Below, in pieces: positions 34,660 through 45,987 of a stretch of DNA of 64,000 bases. Source of the DNA: Tilletia caries (Eukaryota; Basidiomycota; Exobasidiomycetes; Tilletiales; Tilletiaceae); the NCBI GenBank assembly GCA_032718865.1, contig JALUTQ010000032.1:620001-684000 (forward strand), given 5' to 3'. Within the stretch, counting starts at the first letter, position 1, and every line of letters starts with the position of its first letter. A program made the translations under genes and the position numbers. Under the pieces are notes generated by a model. That model was not told where the DNA came from. It saw only the letters and a program-made list of their open reading frames with translations, and ran no database searches.

Positions 34660-36881
34660 TCAGAGAGCGAGAGAAGGAAACACCCCGCTGTGGTTCAAGA
34701 TGGTCGACGCTCGAAAGGGATCAAAAGTCGCGTCCCAGATTCCAATGGGAGAAATCTTGGTGCGGAACATGCTTGGAATGCGCTGAAGTCGACCTCGCTT
34801 GGTCAGAGCTGCGCCTTCTTTGGAAGAGGCCGACGTCGGTGCAGATGTCACGTCGTGCGTGGGAAGAAAGCGGAAGTAGGTTGGATTCCCACGATTCAGT
34901 CCGGCCCACTCGAAGTATTCGAAGGCAGCAGGAAAGCGACAGTTTACGAGCATTTCGTCCGCGTTGCAGAAGAAAGAAGAATTGTTGTGCTGAAAAACTT
35001 CCGCTTCGTCGAGTTCATGTTCAAACCGCTCGGAAATGCACAGTACGCGTAGAGCTGGTGCTGAATTGAGCGCGGCGAAGAGAGTCGCCAGGCCCCTCTC
35101 GTCCAGCGGATTGAGCTTATAAACCGCAAGCTCGGTGAGGTTGGGAAGAGCTTTGTTGTCAGACGTGAGGCGAAGGCAGAAGATGAGGTCGTCCAGGGTC
35201 TGGCCGCAATAGTTGGACTGGAGGCAGGTAAGCGCATGTGCTACGTCCTGTCTGTCCAGCCACCATTCAGATGAGACGAAGGAGGCCATGCGAGGGCCCT
35301 TCCAACCGTCCAGAGTGAGGAAGACTTGTGAAGGCCGTCCGCCTCCGTTAACAATCTCCTTGTACCTTTGGAGATCGTCAACACGGAGGGTGCGGACATT
35401 GCCGTATATGGGCGTTGAGTCGTCGACATCATGGGCGTGGGCTGCCCATTTGATCACGACAGGAGCATCGATTCCTTGAAGGGACGGGTGTCGTTTGATA
35501 AAACGTAAAACTTGTCGCTCCGGGGGCAGGTTGCAGTTGAGGACGAGCCAGCGAAGGTTCGGGAATGTCTGCTGCAGGCTCAGCGTGAGGCGCCGATGAT
35601 CATTCTGCACGACCACGCTCAATGCCTCGAGGTGCAGATGTCGGCTGAGAAACGCTTCGAGGCGATCGACATAGAAGGTTCCCACATACAGCAAGCTGAA
35701 CGTCTCGAGCTTCGGAAGGCTGAAGAGGTCCAGAATAGAAGCCAAGTTGTCCGTTCCGCTCAGCGTAAGCGAAAGTTCCCTGAGTGTCGAGCTGTTGTTG
35801 TGCGCGAGGCTGGACCAGAAGCGCATAGGAATCCGACAGGGCCATAACAGCCAATTTGGCCCTTCCCATATACCATAGCATAAGACCCTGACCTGTTCTT
35901 TGTTTCCGAGCTGGAAGACCTGAAGTCCCGGACCGCCTTTTGCTGTGGCGTCTGCTTGAATCGCGGCGACTAGCTCTGAGAGAGCAAGCCAAGAGGACGT
36001 CCACATGACTTCGGCATCCTGCTGCTTCCGCTCCGTCCATTTGACGCTCCCCTCGTCGCTGTCTGCGTCACTACCGTCCTCAGAGCTCTGGTCGTGATCG
36101 TCATTATTGTCATTCTTGACGTCGTCCTTCTTGTCGAGAATTCCTGCTTTGGAATCCGAGCTGTCGGCGTGTAGCTCATCGTCAATCAGGGCGGTGAGGA
36201 CGAGACGAATTGCGACAATGCGTCCGGCGGAGGCGATCCAGTCAAAAGCTTCGCGGATTCGCCGAGAATCACGCACAGCAAAGAAGAGATCGATGAATGG
36301 CCCGCGTTCCCGTCCCTTTACTTTGGACATCAGAGTGAGCAGCTTGATAAAAGCTTGCCAAAGTTTTTCGCCGCGGTCTTTAGCCGATCCAGTATGCTGA
36401 GATACTCGCGCGTACTCGTTGATCCCGGCCCGAATGCGTAGGAAGCGAACCGAATGGAGCAACGCTTCGTGTCGGTCAAACAGCTGGAACCTCTTCTCAG
36501 CCGCGTCGAGGGGTATGTCGAGATGCGTCGCCCACACCTGCAAGGCAGGCATCCTCGAACTCTTGCACACAGCAGCAAGGGAGATCAGGTCGACGCGTTC
36601 GCGACAGACGTATTCGGCGACGATCTTGACGAGCTCGGGTACGCGAAAGAAGCGGTCCGCAGCAGGTGAGGGAGTGGGATTCGCGTCGGGTTTGTTGCCA
36701 CCATCGCCTTCGCCGACTTTGGGTCGCTTGCTTGCTGGAGTCTCTGCAGCACGGAAATCAATATCAGCATGCGACTGGAGAGGAAGGTCCTGTTGTTGGC
36801 TGTGGCCCATCCATGATTCAATTGCTCACTTTGTGAAGGTCCTGCGGCGTCCGTGAATGCACTCCGTTTGTTGGCGTTCAT
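34660..36881 (-). CDS. F-box/leucine-rich-repeat-type protein, paralogue B
   Basis: Two exons, 36881-36830 and 36743-34660, encode 711 residues. The first ~350 residues (F-box, acidic insertion, first Leu-rich repeats) differ from paralogue A at only about ten positions. From about 35534 downward the two proteins diverge strongly (for example NYRLHPGSE versus NCNLPPERQ), apart from a shared island around NVRTLRVDDLQRYKEIVNG and the C-terminal FRFLPTHD and RGRLQRIPSMFR. The 86-bp first intron differs from A by 8 bp. It is probably an SCF substrate receptor; the divergent half would be the part that chooses substrates. Both genes keep intact frames, so neither is a pseudogene on this evidence. 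Confidence 0.75.
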
Positions 36882-37024
36882 CTTCGATCAGGCGCAGTCG
36901 GGCTGTGGGCTGCGACCTGTGAGAGACAAGGGACAGAGAGCAGTGGTATCAAAGGGCAGCAAAAGCGTAGGGATGGAAGGACAAGAACGTTTGGCTGTGA
37001 GTATCTCGGTCTCCAATATGTAAT

Positions 37025-37348
37025 AGGGGTTTTCGTCAGTTCCGCTTCATCTACATAGTACGATGAGTTACTGGTAAACTTTTTCCTGCGAAATGAAACC
37101 CCCCCACATCTTCCACGTCTTTCTGGAAGAAGCGATGTGGGATATGAGATGATGGGAAAAGGCCAGATGAGATGATGGGATTACGATGAGGATGAAGTGA
37201 GCCAAAAAGGTGCACCTGAGCACGTTTTTGCATTTCCGACAACGATATCGTACTCAATTGAGGGAAACACCGAATCGCCGTGTCGTACTTCATCTGGTGA
37301 GATATCGTGGAAGTACGATTTAGCACTACAAGATCTGACGAAACCCCT
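37025..37348 (+). mobile_element. 324-bp TIR element inserted in the F-box B promoter
   Basis: Ends AGGGGTTTTCGTCAG and, inverted, AGGGGTTTCGTCAG, with TAAT next to both ends (37021-37024, 37349-37352). In arm A the two flanks are contiguous (GCATTGGAGACC), giving the empty site. The interior is non-coding, with repeated GATGAGATGATGGG words and an inverted GTACTTC...GAAGTAC pair. Confidence 0.8.
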
Positions 37349-37352
37349 TAAT

Positions 37353-37931
37353 GCGATGAGCTCCTGGATGAAAATTCTGCAACGTCGACAATCCACCGCA
37401 CCCCTGGGCCCTGACACTGATCAGCAACCGCGTTTGTGCTCTCCATTTGGCAGCGCGGGCGTCCGCCGGTCCGCTTGCTTGCAGCTTGCTTGGGTGGCGT
37501 CGGCTCATCTCGCGCGCGGCCGTCCTTTGCATGACTGCAATGCATGATTCCCTGATTCTGACCGTGCACCGTGCAATCCTTCGAAATCTGTAAGAGTGCT
37601 TGCAGTCGGTACTGCACTCGATGGAGATGCGAGGTGAAACGCGTTGCCGTCGCCCGAGGTCCCGGTGTCGGTCGCGTTCTCTTGCTGGTCAGCGACGCAG
37701 GAGGCGGAAGGTGAAGCTCCCACCCAGGTCGATGAGGCGATGAGGTGATGGGGCATCGGCGGCAATCTCAAAGCTGATCGATATCCGCGCTCGGGCGGGG
37801 CTCGGGGCGCGAGTACTTCGAGGCAGACGTCCATCACCACCTTCTCTGGGATCTGGGATCTGGGATCTGGGATCTGGGATCGACGTACCTCGCGCGCTGC
37901 TAGAAGAGAGAGAGAGAGAGAGAGAGTGAGG
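37353..37931. other. Intergenic: end of arm B and upstream region of the FBXO31-like gene
   Basis: Arm homology runs to about 37550. The rest shows only short tandem repeats directly before the start codon. Confidence 0.6.
37841..37881 (+). repeat. (GGGATCT)n minisatellite just upstream of the FBXO31-like CDS
   Basis: Five to six 7-bp GGGATCT units, followed at 37904-37927 by an (AG)n tract that ends next to the start codon at 37932. Both lie in the likely 5'-UTR. Confidence 0.85.
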
Positions 37932-40900
37932 ATGGCGAGCAAGGGCAAAGGTCGCGCCTTCGATCCCGGCCACCCCCAACGCTCACCCCTCGAAGCGCTC
38001 CCCTTCGAGATCCAACAGGCCATCCTAGCCCACCTCGTCCCCGCCGAGCTCGTCCGCGTCGCAAGCACAAGTCGCACCCTGCGCGCCATCGCCCTCGCCG
38101 ACCTGCTCTGGAAAGAACATGTGTACGATGTCGCCGCGAGCTCGCCCCCGCCTCGCAATCCTTGGATCACACCCTTCCATGCACCGCCCTCTGCCTGGCA
38201 GTCTGCCTTTCAGACACCCGAAGCGCCGCCATGGCCCTTTCCGAACGACGTCCCCGCCCTCGCCTCGGCATTCCAGCATGATTCCGACGCGATCAGTCAC
38301 GACGACCACCCCGACTTTGCTCACGGAGCGCAATATCAACAACGAGGGAGCGGCTCAACATCTCGTCGCCGGTCGTCTGCAGCTGCCGCTGCTGAAACCG
38401 TGCTGACGCCGCTTCACCCAGACCGATACCCCTACGAAGCTCTCAAAGCAGCCGAAGCAGCCAACGCAAGACCCCCACTCGCGACGGCCTTCCCAGGCGC
38501 CCAGAGTTTCTACGAAGTATACGTCTACTTCCTCCATCCCGTTGCTCATCTGCTCGGGTGGTGGGCCAGCGATGCGCCCAACTTCGGCGGGCTGATGCGC
38601 TTCATTCTGGACATGACCCCGGAGTTGGGACCCTTGGGCGTGGAGGAGAAGGATCAGCGGAAAGAGGGTTCTACCGCTGCGTCGGCAACGGCGGGATCAA
38701 CCGAGGCGCGAAAACGATCAGGTCCGAGCTTTATCGCTCAGCGTCTGCACTTCACCAACCGCCTCGCAGCACTCGACACACGCGTCCGACAATCATTCCC
38801 AGCCGTACGCGTACCCAGCGCAGAGACCGGCGGAAGCCCGCATTCTTCTTTCACAGGCAGTACGACAGCGACGGAGACGGTCGAGACCACGCTCTGGCAG
38901 GCCCTTACTTCCTTTGCTATTACGGGGGACGCCTACCTGGGCCCACCTACGATTCTCAGATACGACCATCCCAACATCTCGTCTAATGTCGACGTCATGG
39001 AGGATCCAGGTGTTCGGACGGAGAAGTCGGTTGAGATTCGCTGGGTTGACGTTCGCGATCGACTCAGGGCCCAGCAGGAGCGCGAGCGGCGGAAGAGGAA
39101 GACAGCGACAGACGCAGAGGGAGAGGTAGACAAAGTGAAGTCTCATAAGAGCAACAAACACAGAAGCACGCGCTCGGCGGTCCTGCGCTCCACCAAGCGA
39201 TGCTGGCCCATCCACCCCATCGAACGGGTCAAGACCGAAGGCACAAGCTCGTCAGCGTACGAAGCGGAGATCCCACCCGAAGAGCAGGCGCAGCTGGACT
39301 TGGACGATCTCCCCACCCACCGCACGGGCTCCTTCACCGGCTGGACCCTCGATCGACACATCCGACCTCCCTCGCCCCCGACCCTCCCGGCGAGCGGGAC
39401 GGTAGACTTCCAAGATGATGTTTTCGCTTTTGACGCACATCGGCGGACTGATTCGGCTTTGTCCGGAACCCAGCAGCAACAGCAGCAGGCTGAGGCTGAA
39501 GGCAGTCCGACTACGCCATCACCTGCTTCTTCCTCCTCGGATGGTTCCAGAAGCTCGCGCTCGGTTTCTAGGGCGAGGTCGGTCGAAGAGGCGCATGCGT
39601 TGGCGCAGCAGGAGCGGGCGGCGGCTACGGCTGCGGCCAGTACGTATACTGGGCCCTGGGCGCCCGTCCGGGGTAGGACCACTGTCGAGGTGCGGGGTCC
39701 TGGTGCTGATGGTAGCAGCAGCAGTGGCAGGGTAGAAACGTACGAGCACATCCTCCACCGTTCCACCGCTGCCATCGCGACAGGTCTCCGGGGCCATCTC
39801 GACGCCTCCCGTGTCCTCCTGCGCTCCCAGCGTCGGAAAGCCATCTACGCCCATGCGAGCGAGGCGCATGTTCCCTTCTTTGAAGACGCGAGGGGATATG
39901 CGCAGTCGGTCATCAATGACGCTGGGCCGGCCTTTGGGTTCGTGGAGGGGGAGCAGAATAATGCGGAGAGGGCGTTTGAGCCGATGCCGACTGCGATTTT
40001 CCCGCCGCCGAGGTTGTTGGAGATCGTCCGGGCGCGGGTGGAGCCGGCTGGTCGTGCTGCGGGTGGTGGGAGTGCGTTTGCGGAGTGGGAGAGATGTGGG
40101 TATGCGCTCGAGTTGGACCGGTTGCAGATGGTGCCGTCGCCTCCGTATGTTTCGTTCCCGCACCCGCGGCTGGGCGCGGGCCCGATGCCGAGTGGACCGA
40201 GGTGGTACCCGCTCATTGGGCCTCCTCGACTGCCGCCGTGGGAGCAGAAGCAGAAGGAGGCGTCTCGAGATGGCGATGGAGAAGGGTTAAGCCGTTCGTC
40301 GAAGATGGGGAAAAGGGTCGCGAGATTGGACGATTGGAACGAAGAAGTTCCTGCGAGGCTCGACCCTGCCTCCTCCGAATTTGACTGGGACTCGATTAAC
40401 GGGCTGTACGCGCAGACGTACGGTCCGCATGGGATTGAGATCGTCTATGTTCGTTCGAGGATCTTGACCGCGGCCGATTTCGATGGAGGTCAGGAGGGAG
40501 GGGAGGGGGAGGGGGCAGAGAGGAGAAGGCGGTGGGATCCGGAGCCGCTGTTGAGCGCGGATGACATGTATGTCGATCAGCTCATCGATCGGTCGGCAGT
40601 CCGACCAGGTGCTCGCGTCGTCGAAGCAACCAAGGTGAGTTCCTTACTTAAGTCCGCTCCTTATTTGTGCCCCCCCCCCCCGCGACTCGATACTGATCAA
40701 CCTGTTGCTTGATTCCCGCTCTCCAAAGGTGACCGGCGACCCGAACGTGCCCCGGGGCCAAGTGACATGGCGCGCCTTTGTGTCTGACCCGCGTGTGCGT
40801 CGGAGGGCATGGTCCCCTCCGAAAGCGGGATATCGGAATCATCTGCCGTGGCCGTTCGTGGAGATGGGCCTCGTTGCTGTTGCCCATGGACGGGTGGCGG

Positions 40901-41126
40901 GGGAAGGGTTCGCGGGGGCGGCGTGGGCGAGTGCGATGGTGAGTCCTTCACATTGACCTTGCTTTCACCTCTGGGTCATCTTCCTGGGGCCACTCGACAT
41001 TCAACTGATCATTTTCTCCTTTGTTTCTTGCCTTTCACACAGGTGCTCATCGCTCCGCATGAGATTCGGGTGTGGTGGCAGCCCATGATGAAGTTTGCCG
41101 TTGCGCGCAAGCTGTATGGCATGTAA
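37932..41126 (+). CDS. FBXO31-like F-box protein
   Basis: Exons 37932-40634, 40729-40938 and 41043-41126 (introns 94 and 104 bp) give 998 residues. The N-terminal F-box reads LEALPFEIQQAILAHLVPAE then RTLRAIALADLLWKEHV. The conserved body resembles FBXO31: FYEVYVYFLHPVAHLLGWW, NFGGLMRFILD, and near the end INGLYAQTYGPHGIEIVYV, EATKVTGDPNVPRG (crossing the first splice site) and FVEMGLVAVAHGRVAGEGF. The last exon ends in HEIRVWWQPMMKFAVARKLYGM. Animal FBXO31 is an SCF receptor that recognises proteins with modified C-termini and cell-cycle proteins; a similar receptor role is inferred. Large Ser-, Gln- and Arg-rich insertions separate the conserved blocks. The GTG six bases upstream is not the start; the first ATG (MASKGKGRAF) is used. 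Confidence 0.78.
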
Positions 41127-41428
41127 TTTATTGTCGCTTTTGGCATCCCCGAAACTGGGTGCTTCTCGACTGTACCAGACGTCAGCCCTTTTGGAGGCAG
41201 ACTGAGCGTCGCCCGCATCTGTTCCCCTACGAGTACGTTTTACAGAGTTGAGCGCTTCGTCGTCTTGCGGCAGGGAGGGAGGAGAGGATGCCGGAAGAGA
41301 TCGGAAGTGTCGCTGTTACGAAGTCCGGCATCTCCCGCACACCAACTTGGACAATTCCTGACATCGACACTGCATGTAGCCGTCCACCACTCGGATCGAT
41401 TCGCTCACTCACTCGCGCAGGAAGGACG
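41127..41428. other. Short intergenic/promoter region of CTP1
   Basis: Contains no recognisable CDS or clear TATA box. Confidence 0.5.
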
Positions 41429-43070
41429 ATGTCGACAGCAGCACCATCGACAAGCGGCGTGAAAGCGGCAGCTGCGCACCCAAATGCTGCCGCCCAGCGC
41501 AAGGACAATGCGCTCCACTCGGTCACTGCGGGCACCATTGCCGGAGCGGTCGAGGGCTTCATCACGTACCCCGTCGAATATACCAGTGAGTTCTTCCTTC
41601 TCGAGATAGTATCAGAGGATGGGGAAGCTGATGCTGTGTGGCTATATCTTTCTCTCTTGCAGAAGTGAGTTCGGTCCTAGCTCGCTCCTCCGTTCAAAGC
41701 CTCGCTCTTGGACGGATCGAATGAGCGTCGAAGGCAAAGAGAGAGCTAACCCTCTCCACCCCCCTATTTGCAGACAGTATCCCAGTTCGCGGCAAAGCAG
41801 GGCGCAAAGGCGCCTAGCCCCATCGCCATTATCCGCTCGACGATTGCCAAGGATGGGTATATGGGCCTCTACAGCGGCTGTGGTGCCCTCGTTGCAGGAA
41901 ATGCGGTCAAGGTGAGGCACCCCCCTCCCCTTCTTTCCGGATGAGCAGGCGCGCGCGCGGAGGGGTCCTATTTGAGGACATTGACTGACGCGGGAAACAA
42001 CATCTTCATAACAGGCTGGCGTCCGGTTCCTCTCGTACGACTACTTCAAGACCAAGCTCAGGGATAAGGATGGCCGGTTGAGTGGACCGCGGAGCTTGTT
42101 GGCGGGTTTGGGCGCCGGTATGATGGAAGCTGTCTTTGCTGTCACTCCCTCAGAGACGATCAAGTGAGTTCCCCCCCCCAACTTCTCTTTTTTTTTGGTT
42201 CCCCATTACCCCCCGCGCTTAACGAACACACACTCTCTCTCTCTTGACCTTGTTTCTGTGCGCGCTCAGGACCAAACTGATCGACGACGCCAAGCGCGAC
42301 GTGCCCAAATATCCACGATCCCTCATCGGCGGCACCCGCGCCATCATCGCCGAAGAAGGTCTCCGGGGCATCTACCGCGGCCTGGGCCCCGTCATGCTTC
42401 GCCAGGGCGCCAACTCCTCCGTTCGGTTCGGGACGTACGCGACGTTGAAGAATTTGGTGCAGGGGTCCGCACGGCCTGGTCAGAGCTTGCCGGGTGGGAT
42501 CACGTTTGCTATTGGGGCTCTTGCTGGGGTTGTCACTGTTTGTGAGTCTTTTTCTTTTTTTCTCTCCTTTCGCGCTGGTGTTTTCGGCGTGAGATTCGGG
42601 TCTCTAATTCTTCGCTCTTTTTCCTCTCCATGATATGTACGACAGACACCACCATGCCTTTCGAGTAGGTCGACATGGCTCCTGCCCAACAGCTGCAAAA
42701 AGCGAAGACGGCGGTCTGACATCTCGTCGTTCTTTTTTTTCTTCTCGCAGCGTTATCAAGACTCGCATGCAGTCCCTCGAAGCACGCACACGGTATACCA
42801 ACATGTTCAACTGCGCAACCGTCACCTTCAGGGAAGAAGGTTTGAAGGCCTTCTGGCGCGGCGCCACGCCTCGTCTGGCCAGACTGGTCCTCAGCGGTGG
42901 TATAGTCTTCTCAGTGTGAGTGCTGTGTTTGGTGGCCTGCAACCTTCGGGAAGTCCAAAGAACTCTTACTGACAAGCTCACCTTTCTCGACTTCTGGCCT
43001 CCCTTCTTTGATTCGAACGTCCGACAGGTACGAGGAAGTCATGAAGCTGCTCGACACCAGAACAGTGTAG
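41429..43070 (+). CDS. CTP1: Mitochondrial citrate/tricarboxylate carrier (SLC25A1/Ctp1 type)
   Basis: Eight exons: 41429-41585, 41663-41664 (2 nt), 41774-41911, 42015-42163, 42270-42541, 42646-42664 (19 nt), 42751-42915 and 43028-43070, giving 314 residues, the normal family length. Three carrier repeats are seen, each with the P-x-[DE]-x-x-[KR] motif: PVEYTK, PSETIK and PFDVIK. Citrate-carrier features include GLGAGMMEAVFAVTP, IDDAKRDVPKYPRS and VIKTRMQSLEAR. It exchanges matrix citrate for cytosolic malate and supplies acetyl-CoA for lipid synthesis. The start MSTAAPSTSG is the first ATG in frame before the first helix. The 2-nt exon is required: it supplies AA of the AAA lysine codon in PVEYTK and restores frame. 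Exons of 19 and 2 nt make this an unusually split carrier gene. Confidence 0.9.
41663..41664 (+). other. Predicted 2-nt micro-exon (AA) of CTP1
   Basis: It lies between a complete upstream intron (41586-41662, GTGAGTTC, GCTGAT branch word, TTGCAG) and a complete downstream intron (41665-41773, GTGAGTTC, GCTAAC branch word, TTTGCAG). The preceding exon ends in phase 1 with A; A plus AA makes AAA. Direct joining of the flanking exons would shift the frame and remove the signature lysine. Confidence 0.75.
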
Positions 43071-43846
43071 GACGCCCTGTTCCATCATCGAATTGCACAT
43101 AGACCTCCAAAATATTTCTGCCGGTCCCAAAACACCAAAGCCCTGAAGCCCTGCTCCTTCTTCCACTCAGCGAAGTGTCGAGAACGAGAAAAGGGAAACA
43201 GACTTCTAGGATTAGGATTGAACGACACAAGAACAAGGAGAGAGAGAGAGAGAGAGAAGGACGAAAGAGGCGTAAAAGAAAAGTGACGACGGGGATACTG
43301 GGGCAACAAACACGAAGACGAAGAACTTGAGAACGGGGGTGGGGGGACCATGAATCAAAAGCGAGCGAGAGTAAGAGGAGATGGATGAGCAACGAGAACA
43401 CGGGAACAGAACGTCAAGAAGTGTCAGAGGCCATGGGGGACTTGGGGGTGGGACTATGTAGGAGCGAGCGAGCGAACAGGGGGATGCAAGGGGGCCCGGT
43501 GCATGTTGCTTCCGGCGCCGCCCGCTGAAGAGGCAGAGTAATCGACGTGGGAGGGGGGGTTAAGCTGTTGTTTCTGGTAAAAGAGACGATGGGAGCAGCG
43601 AGACGCTGAAATGATCGGGGACCGCTGGATTTTGGATGCGAGACCGTGAATTGAGGGGACTGCTTGGCCCAAGTTGTAAGTTCCCGTATGTTCCGCTCGC
43701 GGGCTATGTACGTGGGATGTGCGAGAGGGTTATGGAAAAATGGTGAACCTGAGCCGCTGGGTCGTTGTTGGTTGATAGTCCGAGCCTCGCATGGAGTCCG
43801 CTTTGCCCAGTTGGGAAGGGAGCGGAAAAGGCTCTCCTCGCCAACC
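43071..43846. other. Convergent 3' intergenic region (CTP1 / Rho)
   Basis: No CDS supported. It contains an (AG)n tract near 43240 and otherwise unremarkable sequence. Confidence 0.5.
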
Positions 43847-45428
43847 TCACAGCACCACACACCGACACCCACCCGAACCCTCAGCCCCATTCTTACCCTT
43901 CCCATTCCCGCCCCTCCGTAACCTGCCCTCGCCATCCTTCTCCCCGCCCGAAGCCACCGCGCCGGCGACGGTATGCCCTCCGCCCGCTTGGGACCGGACG
44001 AGCATGGCTGCGCGGGTGGCTGCTTCGAAGATCGCGTCTACGCCGTCGTTCTTGAGCGCTGAGGATTCGAGGTAGTTCCGTGCGCCGATCTGGGCTGCGA
44101 CTTCCTTGCCCTGGGTTGACCCAGGTTAGTGCGTGTAAAGGTTCGTTCAGCGATCGGGTAGGGTTGGGAAGGGCGAAAGGAAGTGGGCTGTGCAAGAAAG
44201 GAGCAAGAGAGACGTACCTGCGCTGTAGTGACGAATCTCCTGTCGCTCGTCTTCGCAGCAGAATCTGCCCCTCCCTCTGCAGTACCGCTACTCCCCTCAC
44301 CCTGACTCTGCCCCGCCGCCGCCGCCGCCGCCTCAGCCGCCAGCACGTCATCTCGCAGATCCTTCTTGCATCCGACGAGAAGGACAGGCACGTGCGGACC
44401 GCAGATCTGCCTGACCTCCTCGATCCACTTCACGATCACATTGTCGAGCGAGTCTGGGGTGTCGATGGCGAATGCGATGAGGATGACGTGGGCTTGTGAG
44501 TAGGAGAGCGGTCGGAGACGCTGTGAACGTGGGGAAGGGGTTCCAGGCACATGGCAGATGATGAGAACCTACGCGCTCAGATCACAGCAGTGAGATTGAT
44601 TGATGGGCTGTGCACGTACCTCGTATTCTTCTTGGCCCCTGTGTGTGTGTTTCGACATTTGAGCATGAAGGAAATCAGTGAGCGTCGTTGCAGCACAGGG
44701 GTCTCTAGAAGTCCCCCCCTCTGGAGCAGGCAGCGCTGGAGAACTCACGCAGTGTCCCACAACGCCAGTTGGACTGGCTTGCCGTCCAATCTGATTTCCG
44801 CTACGTAGTTCTCGAAGATTGCTGTCGAAACGAAGAGCCTCGTGAAGCGATCAGTACATCGAATCGAGTAGCTTGAACGCTGTGCCTGAACGGCGGGGTC
44901 TGTGGCTCAGAAGACTCACTTGGCTCCTATCGAATTCGGGTTCGGATGATCCGATTGGGAAGAGGGCGGGGAGGAAAGGGTACTTTCAGTACCTCTTCCT
45001 GGCGCGCGCCTTGTAAAGATCAGACTCACGTATTCCTTGGGGAACTCGCCGAGAGCAAATACGCAGAGGAGCGATGTCTATACGTGAGGAGGAGGGGGGA
45101 AGAGGAAGACGAACTGTCAGTACTCAGTCCTACGCATCGAGGCGCGCATATCCCAGCGGAAGCCAGCCTGCGCGCGCAGAAGTACTTCGCGGCCGCAGCG
45201 CGCGCAGCCCATAAGGCACCGATCACAGGGGAGGGCCCAGTCGAAGTGAAGCGTACCTTTCCACATGCGCCGTCTCCTACAATGACGAGCTTCCTACGGA
45301 TCTGTTATGGAGTGGGAAAGACACAGAGAGAGCGAGAGAGGACAAGGAGCTGTTTCGTCAGCTGCGCTTCGGGTCGTTGTCTACCAGCGCGGAAAGGGTG
45401 TGGGTCAACGTACGGGAGCAGGCGGCAT
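43847..45428 (-). CDS. Rho-family small GTPase (Rho1/Rho2 type) with geranylgeranylation box
   Basis: Eight exons on the minus strand: 45428-45414 (15 nt), 45301-45257 (45), 45077-45030 (48), 44926-44920 (7), 44821-44749 (73), 44638-44620 (19), 44520-44218 and 44110-43847, summing to 257 residues. The G-motifs are intact: P-loop GDGACGKTS (over a splice site), effector EPTIFENYV (over the 7-nt exon), switch II DTAGQEEYERLRPLSY, GCKKDL, and SSAL. It ends in CVVL, a CAAX box with Leu, predicting geranylgeranylation. [12 protein letters not shown] and KWIEEVR are closest to Rho2/Rho1 proteins, which control cell-wall synthesis and actin polarity. An Ala/Gly-rich insertion of about 30 residues follows GCKKDLRDD. 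The very fragmented 5' half is unusual even for this genome. The exact Rho subgroup is uncertain. Confidence 0.88.
44920..44926 (-). other. Predicted 7-nt micro-exon (GAGCCAA) of the Rho gene
   Basis: Bounded by a 103-bp intron upstream (acceptor GATAG) and a 98-bp intron downstream (donor GTGAGT, acceptor CGACAG, ACTGAT branch word). It encodes Glu-Pro and the first base of Thr in the effector loop EPTIFENY, where the PT is nearly invariant in Rho proteins. Confidence 0.82.
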
Positions 45429-45987
45429 CGTTGCGTTCGCAGCTGGGAGTCTATGTGGTGGTGTGCGGTTCGGGGTTGGGGACGAATGCGATGCGATGCG
45501 CGTCCGGGAGCGCTTTCAGGATCCGAGGGGCTTGATGGTCGATGGGCAGCGACAGGGGCGTGCTCTTGCTGGTTGCTGTCAGCTACGGGCGATGACAAAA
45601 GGTCGTTCCTTCGACGGAGCTTGTGTTCGTAGTCTCCCTCAGCGAGCACACAGGCGGGCGGACGGACGGAGAAGGGCAGACGATGGCACGGCGAACGCAC
45701 TTCGGATGATGGGACCAGCTCAAGTATGGGAAGCGCAACGGATCTCTGGTCGGTAGGGGGGGGGGGGCAGTGCAGCTGGTGATGGTCAAGCACAAGAAGA
45801 CGTTGCCAAGCCGTGCGAGCGGCGACTGGCGAGCGAGCTGTGCGCAGATGGGGCCACTTTCACTTACATACATATCCCAATTATATCCCAATTCTCCCAT
45901 GCTCCACCCACACACACACTCACACGCAAAGAGAGAGGTGCAAATGCAGTTGCGGATAACGGACAGGACTCTGCTCCATTCATTCAT
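45429..45987. other. Upstream region of the Rho gene
   Basis: No CDS supported. It contains a G-run near 45757 and is bounded by the 3' end of the next minus-strand gene. Confidence 0.5.

Larger units (their letters stand above)
33790..37550 (-). repeat. Arm B of the large inverted duplication
   Basis: Inverted relative to 25660-28690. It contains F-box gene B and, unlike arm A, a 324-bp TIR element in the promoter at 37025-37348. That insertion, together with the extra 3' sequence at 34070-34610, accounts for most of the length difference. Confidence 0.85.
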
